Program-made: the position numbers and the translations under genes
The notes under the pieces: generated by a model
Told to the model about the DNA's origin: nothing
The model's input: the letters and a program-made list of their open reading frames with translations, nothing else
Database searches by the model: none
Part shown: piece after piece, positions 9,052-19,907 of the stretch
How positions within the stretch are numbered: position 1 is the stretch's first letter
How the letters are laid out: each line of letters starts with the position of its first letter
DNA from: Pelobates cultripes
Taxonomy: Eukaryota > Chordata > Amphibia > Anura > Pelobatidae
NCBI GenBank assembly: GCA_933207985.1
Contig: OW240912.1
Coordinates: 112,975,214 to 113,039,213, forward strand
DNA: 64,000 bases
Reading direction: 5' to 3'

Positions 9052-9639
9052 GTCAGACAGTGATCATATCTGGGGGTGAGAGTAATGGTTTGTGGTGTGA
9101 CCTGTGCCATACGGCATGCTGAGCATCATGGGAAGTGCCAGTAGCTAGCCCTCAGTGACTGGCAGGCCCCTGGCATGTGACAGGAGATTGGGAGCATGCT
9201 ATCCCGGGTAGAAGGGAGCAGAGGAGCTCAGTATTGGACACGGTGTAATAATTGGTTATAGAGGACCCACTGATGGTGGTCACTGTGTATTGTGGCTGAG
9301 AAGGGGGGGGATGGTGTATCTTTATTTCTCGGTTATTGTTATGAATAACTGGGAGTTGTTGTGATATGGAGCTGATGTTTATGGAAATAAAGTTGCAGCA
9401 CTCTGACAGTGGAAATAGCCAGGAGCAGGTGGATGGAAGTATTGGAGCTGATAAAGCGAGAGACTGCCTATAGGTGTCTTATTTCGTTGTGCAAGGAGTT
9501 TAAAAGGCTTTGGTTACTGCAATACTTGTGTTTTTTGTTTGTTTGTTCCCACCTCCCCTGTCTTAATATGCTGCTATTTATCTGATTTCTAAGAATTGAT
9601 TTTTAAACCTGACAGAATCGTATCTGGATACAGACAGCA

Positions 9640-9975
9640 AATAGAGGTGTGTGTGTGTGTGCGCGTGTGTGTGCATCTAGGTGTGTATGAATCTGACACA
9701 CACAGTAACACACAGATCCACACACCTTGACACACAGTGTGTCAGTGTGGATCTGTGCATCTGACACATACACACAGATTCACACAGTGACATTTGCACA
9801 CACGCACATACAAACACACTGGCGCACACTCAGATACACACAGTGACACCTACACCAACCTAGACACACATACTCTTTGACAGACACACATACGGACACA
9901 TACATTCTCACTGACAATCATACATACATACACTCACTGACACAGACATACAAACTCATTAACAGACACACACTT
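9640..9975. repeat. Degenerate TG/CA-rich repeat
   Basis: A (TG)n run leads into many copies of ACACA-containing words (CACACACAG, GACACACA). It is simple sequence inside RSBN1 intron 1. Confidence 0.7.
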
Positions 9976-11667
9976 TTTTTTAACATTTTTAATTTACATT
10001 TTTTTTTTTTTTTTTCACTCCACGCAGACTCTCTACCTTTGCTCAGCTCCCTCGCACGCCTTTTGGTGATGCCGGAGTGACGTCATGCTCTGGCATCACT
10101 GCTGTGTGCGCCGCAATAATGACTGCCGTGATAATTGAGGCGGGCGGTTGACGAAGGAGTACCCTCCCCTGCTTAGCTCCCTCGCTGCCCACCTCAGTTA
10201 TCGCAGCGGCCATTTTGTTTTCTGAAATTTTGATGAAACCCCATTTGTGTTCTTGCGGAACACCAATTGGGAAACTCTGCTCTACAGCAACCCAGAATAC
10301 TAAGTTTTATTATTTCTCTTGTATAAAATAGTGAAACCAATATACAAACCATGGCATTATAAAACATACTAACACCACAGAACACTCAGAGGAGAGCTAG
10401 ACAAATGAGACAATGCCGCCTAAGCCTTTCTCAAGAGAGGATAGGGATATATTAATTTAATGGGAGTTTGCGTATGTGTATAGTCTGCTTGTTTTGTATC
10501 AGTGTGCTCTATCACGCTGTCTGTTTATTTTAAGCCATAACCTAAAATGTGATGGTGACCAGGTTGCCATATTTAAAGAGGCATTCTAAGCATTACTTAT
10601 ATTGTTAGTATGCCTCTTGCACCTGCCCCTGGTTTTGCCAAAATGTTTGAGCAAATTGACACAAACCGGGACTGCCTGTGGCCAAAACTAGAATTCTGTT
10701 ATTGTCCCCATGTAAGCAAACTGAAATGTTTACTTTAATTGGTAACTCACAGCTCCATATCTGCATTCAAAGTTTGATTTAATTTTTAGTTTAGACCATA
10801 CAATTTCTGCCAACTGAACCTGCATATTGAATGCAGGGTACCTGGTGTGATCACATTGATGCTAAGCCTCTGATGCAAACTTCAACAGCAGCAATGGAAA
10901 CCAGTTCTCTTAAATCATTAAGGACCAAGCTTAAGTTTTTCCACTTAAAGGGACTCTATTTGCACCCTGACCACTTTGTCTCATTGAATTAGCCTGAGTG
11001 CAGTGTCCCTGTCTTCTATGCCCTGCAATGTGAACCATTGCAGTTTCATAGAAACTCCCAGACAGCCACTAGATGCACTTCCTGCTGTTTCACGGAGATT
11101 AACTCTGTGAAGCAACACAGAGGACATCAGCATTTTTTTTTTAAATCCCCATATGAAAGCATTGACCCAATAGCTACCTGTGGGAAAAGGCTAACGTGTG
11201 CCTGAGCATTATAATCTACCCATCAGCTGAGGAGCCTGGCCCAGCGCAGAGGGAATTCTTGGTTCGAACTAGGCAGGTATTAAAGGTTTATTTTACTTCC
11301 ATGGCTGGGTTGGGGCTGCGAAGTCAGAAGGACATTTTAGTGTTTGGAATCCAGTTATGTATTCTTAACACTATAGTTTTCTTTTGCTCTGTGTGTTCAA
11401 CCACAATTAACATATTTCCTATTTAATGCACCAACACTTTTTTTTTTTTTTTTGAAAAAGGGCTCTAATTATATGTGACCTACATAAATTAGTTTGTTTG
11501 TTTTTTTTCTACAGAATAATGCAACAAAAAAGGGAAAAACACATGTATTTTTCGAACTACAGGGTACAAAATACAAGGAGTAAAGTAAATTTTAATGTGG
11601 ATTTGAATATTTTTTCAGTTTTTTTTTTTTTCCTTCTGATTTTTAAACACTTTGTCTTGTAATTTTA

Positions 11668-11705
11668 AAGGGACACTATAGTCACCAAAACAACTTTAGC
11701 TTAAC
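11668..11705 (+). mobile_element. TTAA-type MITE, 5' tip only
   Basis: TTAAAGGGACACTATAGTCACC and 16 more bases match the left end of the complete copy at 27112-27664. The match ends abruptly at TTAACCCC, where the next repeat begins, so the element is truncated or interrupted there. Confidence 0.55.
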
Positions 11706-12375
11706 CCCTTCAGACCGGAGGGCGTACTATTATGCCCTATTATAGGTGGCTCTAAACGCCGCCGGGCGTAATAGTACGCCCTCCGGTCTTTCGGTACTTA
11801 CCCAGTCGCCGGCGGTCCCACGCCGGCGATTGCGGTGGGGGGGACTCCCAGGGAGCCCCCCGCGGCACGTCCGTCCTCCACGAAGCCCCCCGGCCGTGTG
11901 AGAGTGGGGTCCTTGCGAGGACCCCACAATCACATGGCCGGGGATAGCTGGCTTCTGTATTGCCAGCAGGGGGGCTGCCTGTAATGACAGGTGAAAATAA
12001 AATTAAAATAAGTTAAAAGTGTAAAAAAAATATAAAAAATAATATATACTTAGATTATTTATATATATATATATATATCTATATATCAAATTACACGTAG
12101 ACTGATACTGATTAAATATATATAATTATTGTTATATATATTTATATATTATAAAAAATATATATATGTAAATACGTTAAAAAAATAATATATAGATGTG
12201 TTATTTCGTTCTAACTGTATTGTGAAATTTATATATATATATATCTCTATATCTCAAAATACACGTAGAACGAAATAATATATACGTATATATTTATGTA
12301 TATAGATAAATATATCAATATATATATATATACCTATATATAAATAAAAATATTTTAAAAAAATTATATAGATAT
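11703..12375 (-). mobile_element. Palindrome-rich interspersed repeat, inverted copy
   Basis: This is the reverse complement of the repeat at 5440-6955. Shared features are the GGCGTACTATTA hairpin end, the GGTCCTTGCGAGGACC hairpin, CATGGCCGG, the block CAGCAGGGGGGCTG and the AT-rich segment with CACGTAGAACGAAATAA. It lies in RSBN1 intron 1. The pair forms inverted repeats around exon 1. Confidence 0.6.
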
Positions 12376-12570
12376 ATTTCCCTTCCCCCCCCCTAGTCTT
12401 CTTCCCCTAGTCTTCCTTCCCCCAGCCTTCCTTCCTTCCCTTTCCCCAGTCTTCCCTTCCCCCATGTCTTCCCCCCAGGTCTCCCTTAGTCTCTCCTCTT
12501 TCTTTCCCCCAGTCTTCCTTTCCCCCCAATCTTCTCCCTTTTCCTCCCCCCACCCCCCTAGTCTTCCCTA
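12376..12570. repeat. Polypyrimidine tract, CCTTCCCC-type
   Basis: About 190 bases are almost entirely C and T on the plus strand, built of degenerate CTTCCCCCAGTCTTCC units. Such mirror-prone purine/pyrimidine tracts can form triplex (H-DNA). Confidence 0.75.
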
Positions 12571-13055
12571 ATTAACATGTAAATTCTCAAAAGTGCAATC
12601 AAAACTGATGGGCTGACTGAATGAAAACCTGGTTGGTTGTCTTTGTAGTAATACAAAGTATTTACGGTGCTCAGACTGGCTCTTGTAATTATTTGTCAAA
12701 GCATAAGAACATTGGTATGGAGCTGCACCCAAATAAATGGACTTGACTCGAGAAATAGAACTAGATGCAGATTAATGGAATATCACTCCCTCTAGTGGTA
12801 AGGAAAAATATAGATCTATCTCCAAAAGTGCTCCCATACCTAGAAAGATAATTACTCTTTAAGTACATAATGTAAAAAAAAAACACCACCATGTATGACA
12901 TACAGAGTAAAAGTGCCTTAAACTAGAGCCACTTGTCAAAGACCAAGAAATAAAAAAAATTAAAAAAAAAAAAAATATATATATATATATATATACATAC
13001 ATACATACATACATACACACTTTAAAAAAAAAATAAAACATTTATTTTTATATCA
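12571..13055. other. Intronic sequence with (TA)n(CATA)n microsatellite
   Basis: No gene is seen. A TA run followed by tetranucleotide CATA repeats lies at about 12975-13018, preceded by poly-A. Confidence 0.7.
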
Positions 13056-13560
13056 GGATTACAGGATACGTATACTCAATACCACTAATTCAGCTGATTT
13101 CAGAGCAATAATACATTTGAGAAAATGACAGGGAGCAAATCCAAACGTTTCAGCGCACTATGGAGTTTCATCAAGAGATGAATGTCCATAGATGTCACAA
13201 TCCTTTCAATAGCTATGCAAATACCGCAAAAGAGTGATCACGCAAGGGGAATGGACCGGACCGTTCATCCACTAATCAGCTGGTGTCCGGTCATCAGAAC
13301 GGCAAACAGGCATGGAATTTACATGCACATGTCTATAGATAGTATAATAGAAATTATACAAAAAGCGTCTACTGGACAGGAATCATCGTCTGTACCCATT
13401 GTTGGGAATGATCTGTCTGGGAACCAGTGATTTGATTGCCAAAGATGGAAGTTTCCAATCGGGCACATGTGCAACCAGAGACGGGCAACCCAGCATGTTT
13501 ATTGGGTCCAAGATGGAATCCCCTAAAGAAAAATGGCAACAAGTAATATATCAGTGACCA
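13056..13560 (-). repeat. Unclassified repeat with TGATGA...GAAACG motif (minus)
   Basis: On the minus strand this segment has TTGATGAAACTCC followed by CTGAAACGTTTGG at 13140-13178. That resembles the degenerate hammerhead-like GAAACG motifs found in amphibian Penelope/retrozyme repeats. The rest holds no coding frame I recognise. The class is uncertain. Confidence 0.35.
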
Positions 13561-13755
13561 CATGCCAGGTGGGACAACAGTGAAGGTTCCTATGCGTTGT
13601 GTACATGGGTCTTCAGTAGGAGAAGCATTGTGGAAGAATAGTACATATTTGGAACTTGCAATTCTCCACCAATCCAGTTGCTTCTCATATAGAAGCCTTT
13701 GAATCCACTAGAGTTCTAAGGAGCAAGTGCCTTTAGCGGCTGACGGTCACTAGAG

Positions 13756-13874
13756 CAGGCACTAGACCACCTTCGGCACTCCAGATGTTTTGGACTACCT
13801 CCCATGATGCTTTGCCAGCATTATGGAGGGATTTAGTCCACAACATCTGGAGTGCCGAAGGTTGCCTATCCCTG
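13756..13874. mobile_element. hAT-type MITE with exact 8-bp TSD
   Basis: A 119-bp palindromic element with TTCGGCACTCCAGATGTT near one end and its inverted copy near the other. The right end is CCCTG; the left begins CAGGC. It is flanked on both sides by the identical octamer CACTAGAG (13748-13755 and 13875-13882). An 8-bp duplication and CAG-type tips place it with hAT elements. A diverged relative with the fuller CAGGGGTAGGCAACC tip is at 36707. Confidence 0.82.
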
Positions 13875-14204
13875 CACTAGAGGTATGCTAGCCAAATGTA
13901 ATAACTGCCTTTTTTCCAAATATCTACTTATAATCTCTTATTAAAGAGGCGGTGTATATATGCACAAAAACCACTACATTAACATGCAATGGTTTGGTAC
14001 TTATTGTCCTTTTATGCTAGAGTGCGTGCATGAAATCATTAAACTTGCTTTCTACTTTACAATATTTTGTGTTTTTATTGTTTTGTAATAAAACACAGCT
14101 TGCTACAATCTGGGTCTCTTCTGTTCAAGCCAGGATTAATTGCTGTGCAATATAGGATTTCAAGTGGAATGTTTCTGAGGGGAGATTTACTTTCAATAAA
14201 CACT

Positions 14205-14263
14205 TAACACTATACGGTCAGGAATACATGTTTGTGTTCCTGACCCTATAGTGATCCTTTAAG
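14205..14263. mobile_element. TTAA-type MITE 3' end fragment
   Basis: AACACTATACGGTCAGGAATAC, an inverted copy of it, and GTGATCCTTTAA match the right terminus of copies ending at 27664 and 60972. The left part is missing. Confidence 0.6.
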
Positions 14264-14490
14264 TATGAAAAACGTGCTGAATAAAATTTCTCCTCATAGG
14301 CCATCAATGGTGATAATTCCTTTTATATTGCATACTTTCAGTGGACTTGTTAAACGATATAGTGTTCAACTCTACTTTTTTAAGAATTCTTCTTCTTTAT
14401 GAGAATCAACTTTAATGTAAGGGAACTATGTAGTGGTTTTGATGCCTGATTCTTTTAAAACTTGTAAATTGGCTCATCTACATACAGCAC

Positions 14491-14971
14491 TTAAAGGGAC
14501 ACTGTAGTCACTATAAGCATTTAATCTCTTTGAATTGGTTATAGTGCCTGGAGTGGCCTGGCACTGTCCCTCCATTCAGTGTTGCACCATGTTCGTGCAG
14601 TATGCCACAAAATAAGAATCACTGGCCACCCACAGCCCGGCCCCTTCAGTATGTGTAGCGAAGGCCGAGATTACACACTTCCTTGTTGTCATACCCATTC
14701 ACACCGTCAGTTGGAACTCTGACAGGCTAAAAGCAGTCAGCGGACACTCTCAGCCAATCACAGTTGCCAATTGCTGCTCAGGCTAATACTTCCTTATTGG
14801 CCAAAGCAGCACAGAGGGGATGGATTGCCGGGGACTCTTGTTTAGCATTAAAACATTAAACGTTTAAAAACTGTTTAATGCTGAAAGAAATGATGGTACC
14901 AGAGTACTCCAGACACTATAACCAGTTTAATGAGATTAAGCAGATACAGTGCCTACGTTGTGTCCCTTTAA
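14491..14971. mobile_element. Complete TTAA-type MITE
   Basis: It is bounded by TTAA at 14491-14494 and 14968-14971, with ends AAAGGGACACTGTAGTC and TGTGTCCCTTT. Subterminal inverted repeats include GGTTATAGTGCC against the right-hand CACTATAACC. It has no coding capacity. TTAA duplications with AAAGG ends resemble the T2/Kolobok-type or piggyBac-type MITEs of Xenopus; which superfamily cannot be decided here. Confidence 0.72.
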
Positions 14972-15264
14972 AGGAACAATATAGCCATCAGAACCGCTAC
15001 AGCTTAGTAACCCCTCTAGGTGCAGTCACTCATACGACCACTAGAATTGCTTCCAGTTTCAGTGCTGCACTGTGTGCGGCACCTACATTGTGTCTCCACA
15101 TTGATTCAATGCATATTTATGAGGAGATGCTGATTAACACATTCATGGATATCATTAAGACTGATCTCAGACATGGAGGTGGGTAAGTAAAATACCATTT
15201 ATGTCCAATCTGAGTGGGGGCCAGGTACCTAAACTGCTACTCCAACAGAATTGTGTTCTTTTAA
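14968..15264. mobile_element. Second TTAA-type MITE, sharing the TTAA
   Basis: Starting at the right TTAA of the previous element, TTAAAGGAACAATATAGCC opens a related element that appears to end with GTGTTCTTTTAA at 15261-15264, some 70 bases before RSBN1 exon 2. The terminal similarity is weaker than in the other copies. Confidence 0.45.
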
Positions 15265-15335
15265 TGTATTTTAACTACGTGGATAACAAGTACACTTCTC
15301 GGTATTGACCAATTTAAATTCTGTTACATCCACAG

Positions 15336-16018
15336 AGATATCAGATGAGAATGGCAAATCCCAGCGTGTGATTAAGGATGAAGATGATGCATTTCTTCTC
15401 AAGAAGATCAAGAAAAAAAAGAAAAAGAAGCACAGAGATGATCTGCGTGGAAGGCGGCTGAAAATGTACAACAAGGAGGTTCAGACTCTTTGTGCTGGAC
15501 TGACCCGTATTAACCAGGAAACATTGGATCAAGAGGGTAGTCGGGTGGAAGAAAATAAGGAGTCATGCAGATACTTGCAGGATGAGAAGCTATGTCGCTC
15601 TGACTTGGGTACTGAAGAATACAGAGTTCCACAGGAAGTTCAGATGCCCTTTGCTTCTCATCAAGAGCACTGCATCCGTACCAGCACATTACATACAGGG
15701 TCCAAGTTCAGCAGATTAATGCACGAAGAGAATCAATCAAATGGGGGTGCCCCTGTTTTGCATGCTTACATGGATGAACTCTCCTTTTTATCTCCTGTGG
15801 AGATGGAGAGGTTTGCTGAGGAGTTCCTGGAACGGACTTTTGGAGAGAAGGATAAAAATGCTGCATATTATGCGCTGGCTATTGTTCATGGAGCTGCAGC
15901 ATATTTACCAGACTTTCTGGATTACTTTGCTTTTAATTTTCCAAACACTCCTGTGAAAATGGAGATCCTGGGCAAGAAAGATATCGAGACGACAACCATT
16001 GCTAACTTTCATGCACAG
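15336..16018 (+). CDS. RSBN1: RSBN1 exon 2
   Basis: The largest exon, entering with two bases that complete the split codon from exon 1 and leaving in phase 0 (donor GTATGT). It encodes 227 whole codons. The start carries ISDENGKSQR and a long Lys run with KKIKKKKKKK, then HRDDLRGRRLKMYNKEVQT. The middle is less conserved. The end is the strongly conserved block LSFLSPVEMERFAEEFLE, YALAIVHGAAAYLPDFLDYF and NFPNTPVKMEILGKKDIETTT. These blocks distinguish RSBN1 from its paralogue RSBN1L: YYALAIVHGAAAYLPDFLDYFAF is the RSBN1 form. Confidence in identity is very high. Confidence 0.95.
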
Positions 16019-16875
16019 GTATGTTCTCTTTTAAACCCTTTAGTAACAAATGTAAACAGCAAACTTTTTTATTGTAAATTGCTTTTTGGTGCTGATTGGT
16101 ATTGTGAGAAGCTGTCATTGGCTGTTCTTCCTGCTTAATCACGCACAAGGCAACAACGTTTATATCACAGTGCCTGTAACACACTGCGCAGGGTGCTTGT
16201 AAATGTGTCTGACATCACGCAATGTGATTAAGCGTCACTAATTCAGTGGTGTGTGTCACTCTGGCAGACTGATTTTGTATAGTACACAGACGCCACTAGT
16301 TTTCTACCTTTAAAGGACCACTCTAGGCACCCAGACCACTTCAGCTTAATGAAGTGGTCTGGGTGCCAGGTCCCTCTAGGATTAACCCTTTTTTTTTTAT
16401 AAACATAGCAGTTTCAGAGAAACTGCTATGTTTATAAATGGGTTAATCCAGCCTCTAAAGCCTCTAGTGGCTGTCTCAATGAATGCTTTCCTATGAGACT
16501 GGCTGAATGCGTGCGCAGCTCCTGCCGCGCATGCACATTCAGCCGAAGGAGAGGAGGAGGAGAGCTCCCCTCCCGGTGCTGGGGAAAAAAGGTAAGATTT
16601 AACACTTTCCTCGCTATCCAGCCCGGCGGGAGGGGGTCCCTGAGGGTGGGGGTACCCTCAGGGAACTATAGTGCCGGGAAAACGAGTACCTTATATACTC
16701 GAGTATAAGCCAACCTGAATATAAGCCGAGGCCCCTAATTTTACCACAAAAAAACTGGGAAAACTTATTGACTCGAGTATAAGCCTAGGGTGGGAAATGC
16801 AGCAGCTACTGGTAAATTTCTAAATTAAATTAGATCCCAATAAAATTACATTAATTGAATATTTATTTACAGTGT

Positions 16876-17262
16876 GTGTATAGAATGAATGCAGAGTGTG
16901 TGTGTATAGAATGAATGCAGTGTGTGTGTGTGTGTGTGTATAGAATGAATGCAGTGTGTGTGTGTGTGTGTATAGAATGAATGCAGAGTGTGTGTGTATA
17001 GAATGAATGCAGTGTGTGTGTGTGTGTGTGTATAGAATGAATGCTGTGTGTGTGTGTATAGAATGAATGCAGTGTGTGTGTGTATAGAATGAATGCAGTG
17101 TGTGTGTGTGTGTGTGTGTATAGAATGAATGCAGTGTGTGTGTGTATAGAATGAATGCAGTGTGTGTGTATAGAATGAATGCAGTGTGTGTGTGTGTGTA
17201 TAGAATGAATGCAGTGTGTGTGTGTGTATAGAATGAATGCAGTGTGTGTGTGTGTGTGTGTA
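16876..17262. repeat. Minisatellite, 13 units of (GT)n-TATAGAATGAATGCA
   Basis: I count 13 copies of TATAGAATGAATGC(A/T) separated by (GT)n spacers of varying length. The spacer length variation suggests ongoing slippage. Any His/Thr-rich minus-strand translation is an artefact of the repeat. Confidence 0.9.
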
Positions 17263-17374
17263 AACTGGGTGAGGGGAGGGCATTTTTATTTAAATTTTTT
17301 TATTATATTATTTTAATATTATATTATTATTATTATTATTTTAATATTTATTTGCATTCTTTTTTAATGTTTTT

Positions 17375-17585
17375 TTTTTGTCCCCCCCTCCCTGCTTGTT
17401 GCCTGGTCAGGGAGGGGGGACAAAAAAACATTTTTTTAAAAAAATAATGCAAATATTAAAATATAATATTAAAATATTATTTTATTATTATTTTAATATT
17501 TGCATTATTTTTTTTTAAAAATTGTTTTTTGTCCCCTCTCCCTGACCAGGCAACAAGCAGGGAGGGGGGACAAAAAAAAATAAAA
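17375..17585. repeat. Pair of long hairpins (CCCCCTCCCTG...CAGGGAGGGGG)
   Basis: GTCCCCCCCTCCCTGCTTG, GCCTGGTCAGGGAGGGGGGAC and, about 150 bases on, the reversed arrangement make two long imperfect palindromes with A/T-rich flanks that also pair. They sit inside the CTCGAGTATA element. Confidence 0.65.
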
Positions 17586-18924
17586 ATAATGCAAATATTA
17601 AAAATAATATAATTGTAATGAGCCTGGCTGTACTGGTCTGTATTATGGCAATGTAAATTGCCATAATACAGACCTTGACTCGAGTATAAGCCGAGTTGGG
17701 GTTTTTCAGCACAAATAATGTGCTGGAAAAACTCTGCTTATACTCGAGTATATACGGTATGTTTTCCTGGCACTATAGTGGTCCTTTAAATTAGAGGTGG
17801 TCCACAGAATGTACCTTGGCATCCCTGGGGCTAGCAGGGAACCTGTTCTTGCTGTTGGAAGACCTGTAAAAGCTGAAGAAAAACCTCTTTGTTACTATTG
17901 TGGAATTAGGTTTCATCGTATGCTTAAAATGAATCACTACATTGGAAAGGACCGTATTTATCGTTCTTTCTTTAAAATGTTTTTGAGAGCTTATATTGAC
18001 CCTGTGTCAGATTTTGACCTGTTCATTCAAATCCAGCACATTTTAATGAAACTTAAAATAATGCGGAGGTAAAAATTCTACCGTGTAAGTGCAGCAAAGA
18101 GGGTGCTTTTCTTGGGAAAAGCCACAGTTTGTCAGGACTGGGGGCTGGCACCAGCTTGCTTTAGTGATATTTTCGCTTTGAGTGCCTCTTTAAATGTCTG
18201 CAGTCTCTCTATTGTGGACCCATATTCTGGGGGGGGGGGGGTTTGTTTTGCATCCTAATCTTTATAGTTTTTTTTTGAACGCTCAAATCTTAGTTTTATC
18301 ACTAAATAAGTAAATGTTGTTTTTGCAGAATGCTACACCTTAAGCCTGGATCTATATAGCTGCAGGTCTCGTGCCAGAAAGCCATCCTTTTCAAAGGAAT
18401 GCACATAGCTCAGCCCAAACTGCACTCACGAGTAGTGATATCAGTACTATATAATTCACTGGCTACCCTCTCCTCCTAATGCAGGTTGTTCAGATTATTC
18501 AGTACTGTCAATGGCTGAGCTGTGCGCATATCCTTTTTATTTATTTATTTTATTTTGGATAAGGAAGTATTTCTGGAGTACGGGATGTACCTAAAGGTTC
18601 TGGCTTATGGTGCAGCTTTCTTTAAAGTCTGCATGACGTAGTTGTGGTGGTGAAACTGTTAATGCACACTATTTGTCTGCACTAGACCGGAAAATAATGG
18701 TAAAATCCCCCTTAACACCACCCACACTTAAGCATAATATAAATATTACCCCTACATAGCTTTATATATCTAACTAGAAAGCTACAATTTCTGGGGAAAT
18801 TGTGTGAAGTGTTCTTGCCTCCACCAGTAGTCTACAACTGGAGTGGGCGGAGTAACTGTTATCATTTATATAGCACATTTAATTGCAACGTTGTTGCACA
18901 GTTACATTAAACCATACATTTATA

Positions 18925-18992
18925 ACAACATTAGCAGGTGTTCAAAAGGCCCTGTCTATGACATCACTTGCTGCTGCAGGTCAGAGTATTTA
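18925..18992 (+). mobile_element. DIRS terminal-repeat fragment
   Basis: AAAAGGCCCTGTCTATGACATCACTT followed by GCTGCTGCAGGTCAGAGTATTT matches the left inverted terminal repeat and adjoining sequence of the complete DIRS element (44636-44700). Only this short part is present, inside RSBN1 intron 2. Note that the motif is given in two parts and is collinear with the intact copy. Confidence 0.6.
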
Positions 18993-19625
18993 TATTGTGA
19001 GAATCACAAGACAAAGACCTACATTTTGATGCATAGTATGTCTCTGAAGTATTAAAAATGAAGGCACAGTCGCAGTTTAGAAATTGCACTTCATATTTGA
19101 GCTTTGCAGAGTGAAGTTTCAATGAATGTCAATGGACGGCATTAGTTGCAAACAAATGATTATATTGTGAAAACTATCAGGACTATGGCTTAGCCGTTGA
19201 CATGTTTAGTGGTAGCAGGGATAGCTGAACGTTTTGATATAAGATTTGTGTAGGTGGGCCTGAAAATAAGGGAGTGGTGGCAGTTTAGAAATCATGTCCT
19301 GATTTTTCAGCTTTTGCCAGCTCCCACTCTAGCTTTGCCATTCATTCCTATGGGACAAATTTTGCCACAAGAACGACGATATTCCGTGAACCATTCGGCC
19401 AAACGTTCCACAAAGTAATAGCAATCCGATCGGGAACAATCTGCACGTTTTGGTAAATGTTTGTTTGTCTATGTAGTGTAAAAACTGTGGGAGGAGTTAG
19501 GGTGGCAAATTTGGCTATAATAATATATATGTGAGATAACAAGTGGTCTTGCTATGCAAGAACACTTAATAATATATATGTGAGATAACATTAAGTGGTC
19601 TTGCTATGCAAGAACACTTAATTAA
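18993..19625. repeat. Unclassified repeat-like stretch with a tandem duplication
   Basis: At 19518-19620 the words AATAATATATATGTGAGATAACA and AGTGGTCTTGCTATGCAAGAACACTTAAT occur twice in a row with small differences. The preceding 400 bases have a mid-repetitive look but no terminal repeats or coding frame. Confidence 0.5.
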
Positions 19626-19767
19626 CCCCTACATTGCCTGTATGTTCAGGGGTGAGAGATTTATAAGGCTGTTTGCAGAATGTATTCTGCTGTCACGTGT
19701 AAGGGAGTATCATTGTTAGAATTGGTAGCTATGTACTAGGTTATGTGAATATGGTATTATTCATAAC

Positions 19768-19900
19768 TGTTAAATTATGGATAAATGGTGTAAAATTAAA
19801 TGTAGGGATGCGCCGAAACAAGATAGACCCATTTTCAGCAGAAAATTTCGGTGCATCCCTACCTTTAATTTTACACCATTTATCCATAATTTAACAATTA
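19768..19900. repeat. Foldback element with hAT-like tips (TAGGGATGCGCCGAAA)
   Basis: The arms AAATTATGGATAAATGGTG and its complement enclose TAGGGATGCGCCGAAA and TTTCGGTGCATCCCTA, around a loop of about 23 bases. The whole is a near-perfect palindrome of about 130 bases. TAGGGATGCRCCGAA resembles the tip of a known vertebrate hAT family; the flanking octamers are inverted, not direct, repeats, so this is not a simple insertion. Confidence 0.65.
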
Positions 19901-19907
19901 TGTATAA

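Larger units (their letters stand above)
8340..9120. promoter_or_regulatory. CpG-rich promoter/first-exon segment
   Basis: This stretch is much richer in G+C and CpG than its surroundings and covers the 5' end and first coding exon of RSBN1. Such a segment at a gene start is a typical CpG-island promoter. No TATA box is evident. Confidence 0.55.
9052..15335 (+). other. RSBN1 intron 1
   Basis: Donor GTCAGA at 9052, acceptor TCCACAG ending at 15335, phase 1. From 9052 to about 10570 it holds TG/CA-rich sequence (9640-9975) and poly-T, but no gene. 10573-11300 carries diverged TTAA-MITE fragments (TTAAAGAGGCATTCTAAG; TTAAAGGGACTCTA). 11668 onward holds the repeats listed separately. Confidence 0.75.
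16685..17760. mobile_element. Inserted element with CTCGAGTATA terminal inverted repeats
   Basis: The left end (TACCTTATATACTCGAGTAT) and right end (ATACTCGAGTATATACGGTA) are inverted repeats, followed internally by further ACTCGAGTATAAGCC words. The interior is non-coding: a GT-rich minisatellite and large hairpins. The boundaries fall inside the GGAAAAC/GTTTTCC terminus of the MITE, which is continuous in sister copies. Superfamily is unknown. Confidence 0.7.
16310..17789. mobile_element. TTAA-type MITE split by a second TIR element
   Basis: TTAA at 16310-16313 and 17786-17789 bound this composite. The left part has the long hairpin CACCCAGACCACTTC/GAAGTGGTCTGGGTG and the nested CATAGCAGTTTC/GAAACTGCTATG hairpin shared with copies at 20748 and 54060. 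The right end is GGAAAAC...GTTTTCCTGGCACTATAGTGGTCCTTTAA. Between those a different element with CTCGAGTATAAGCC ends is inserted (16685-17760). Confidence 0.75.

Noticed and set aside
8541..9110. Minus-strand frames of 87-189 residues opposite RSBN1 exon 1
   Set aside because: They mirror low-complexity Lys/His/Pro codons of the exon and carry no motif.
10078..10085. A second perfect TGACGTCA
   Set aside because: It lies in repeat-like intronic sequence without promoter context; no support for function.
16876..17262. Regularly spaced repeats resembling a CRISPR array
   Set aside because: The spacers are GT runs, not unique sequence, and the window is a vertebrate genome.
16867..17283. 138-residue His/Thr-rich minus-strand frame
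   Set aside because: It is the translation of the GT-spaced minisatellite; no start context, no conservation expected.
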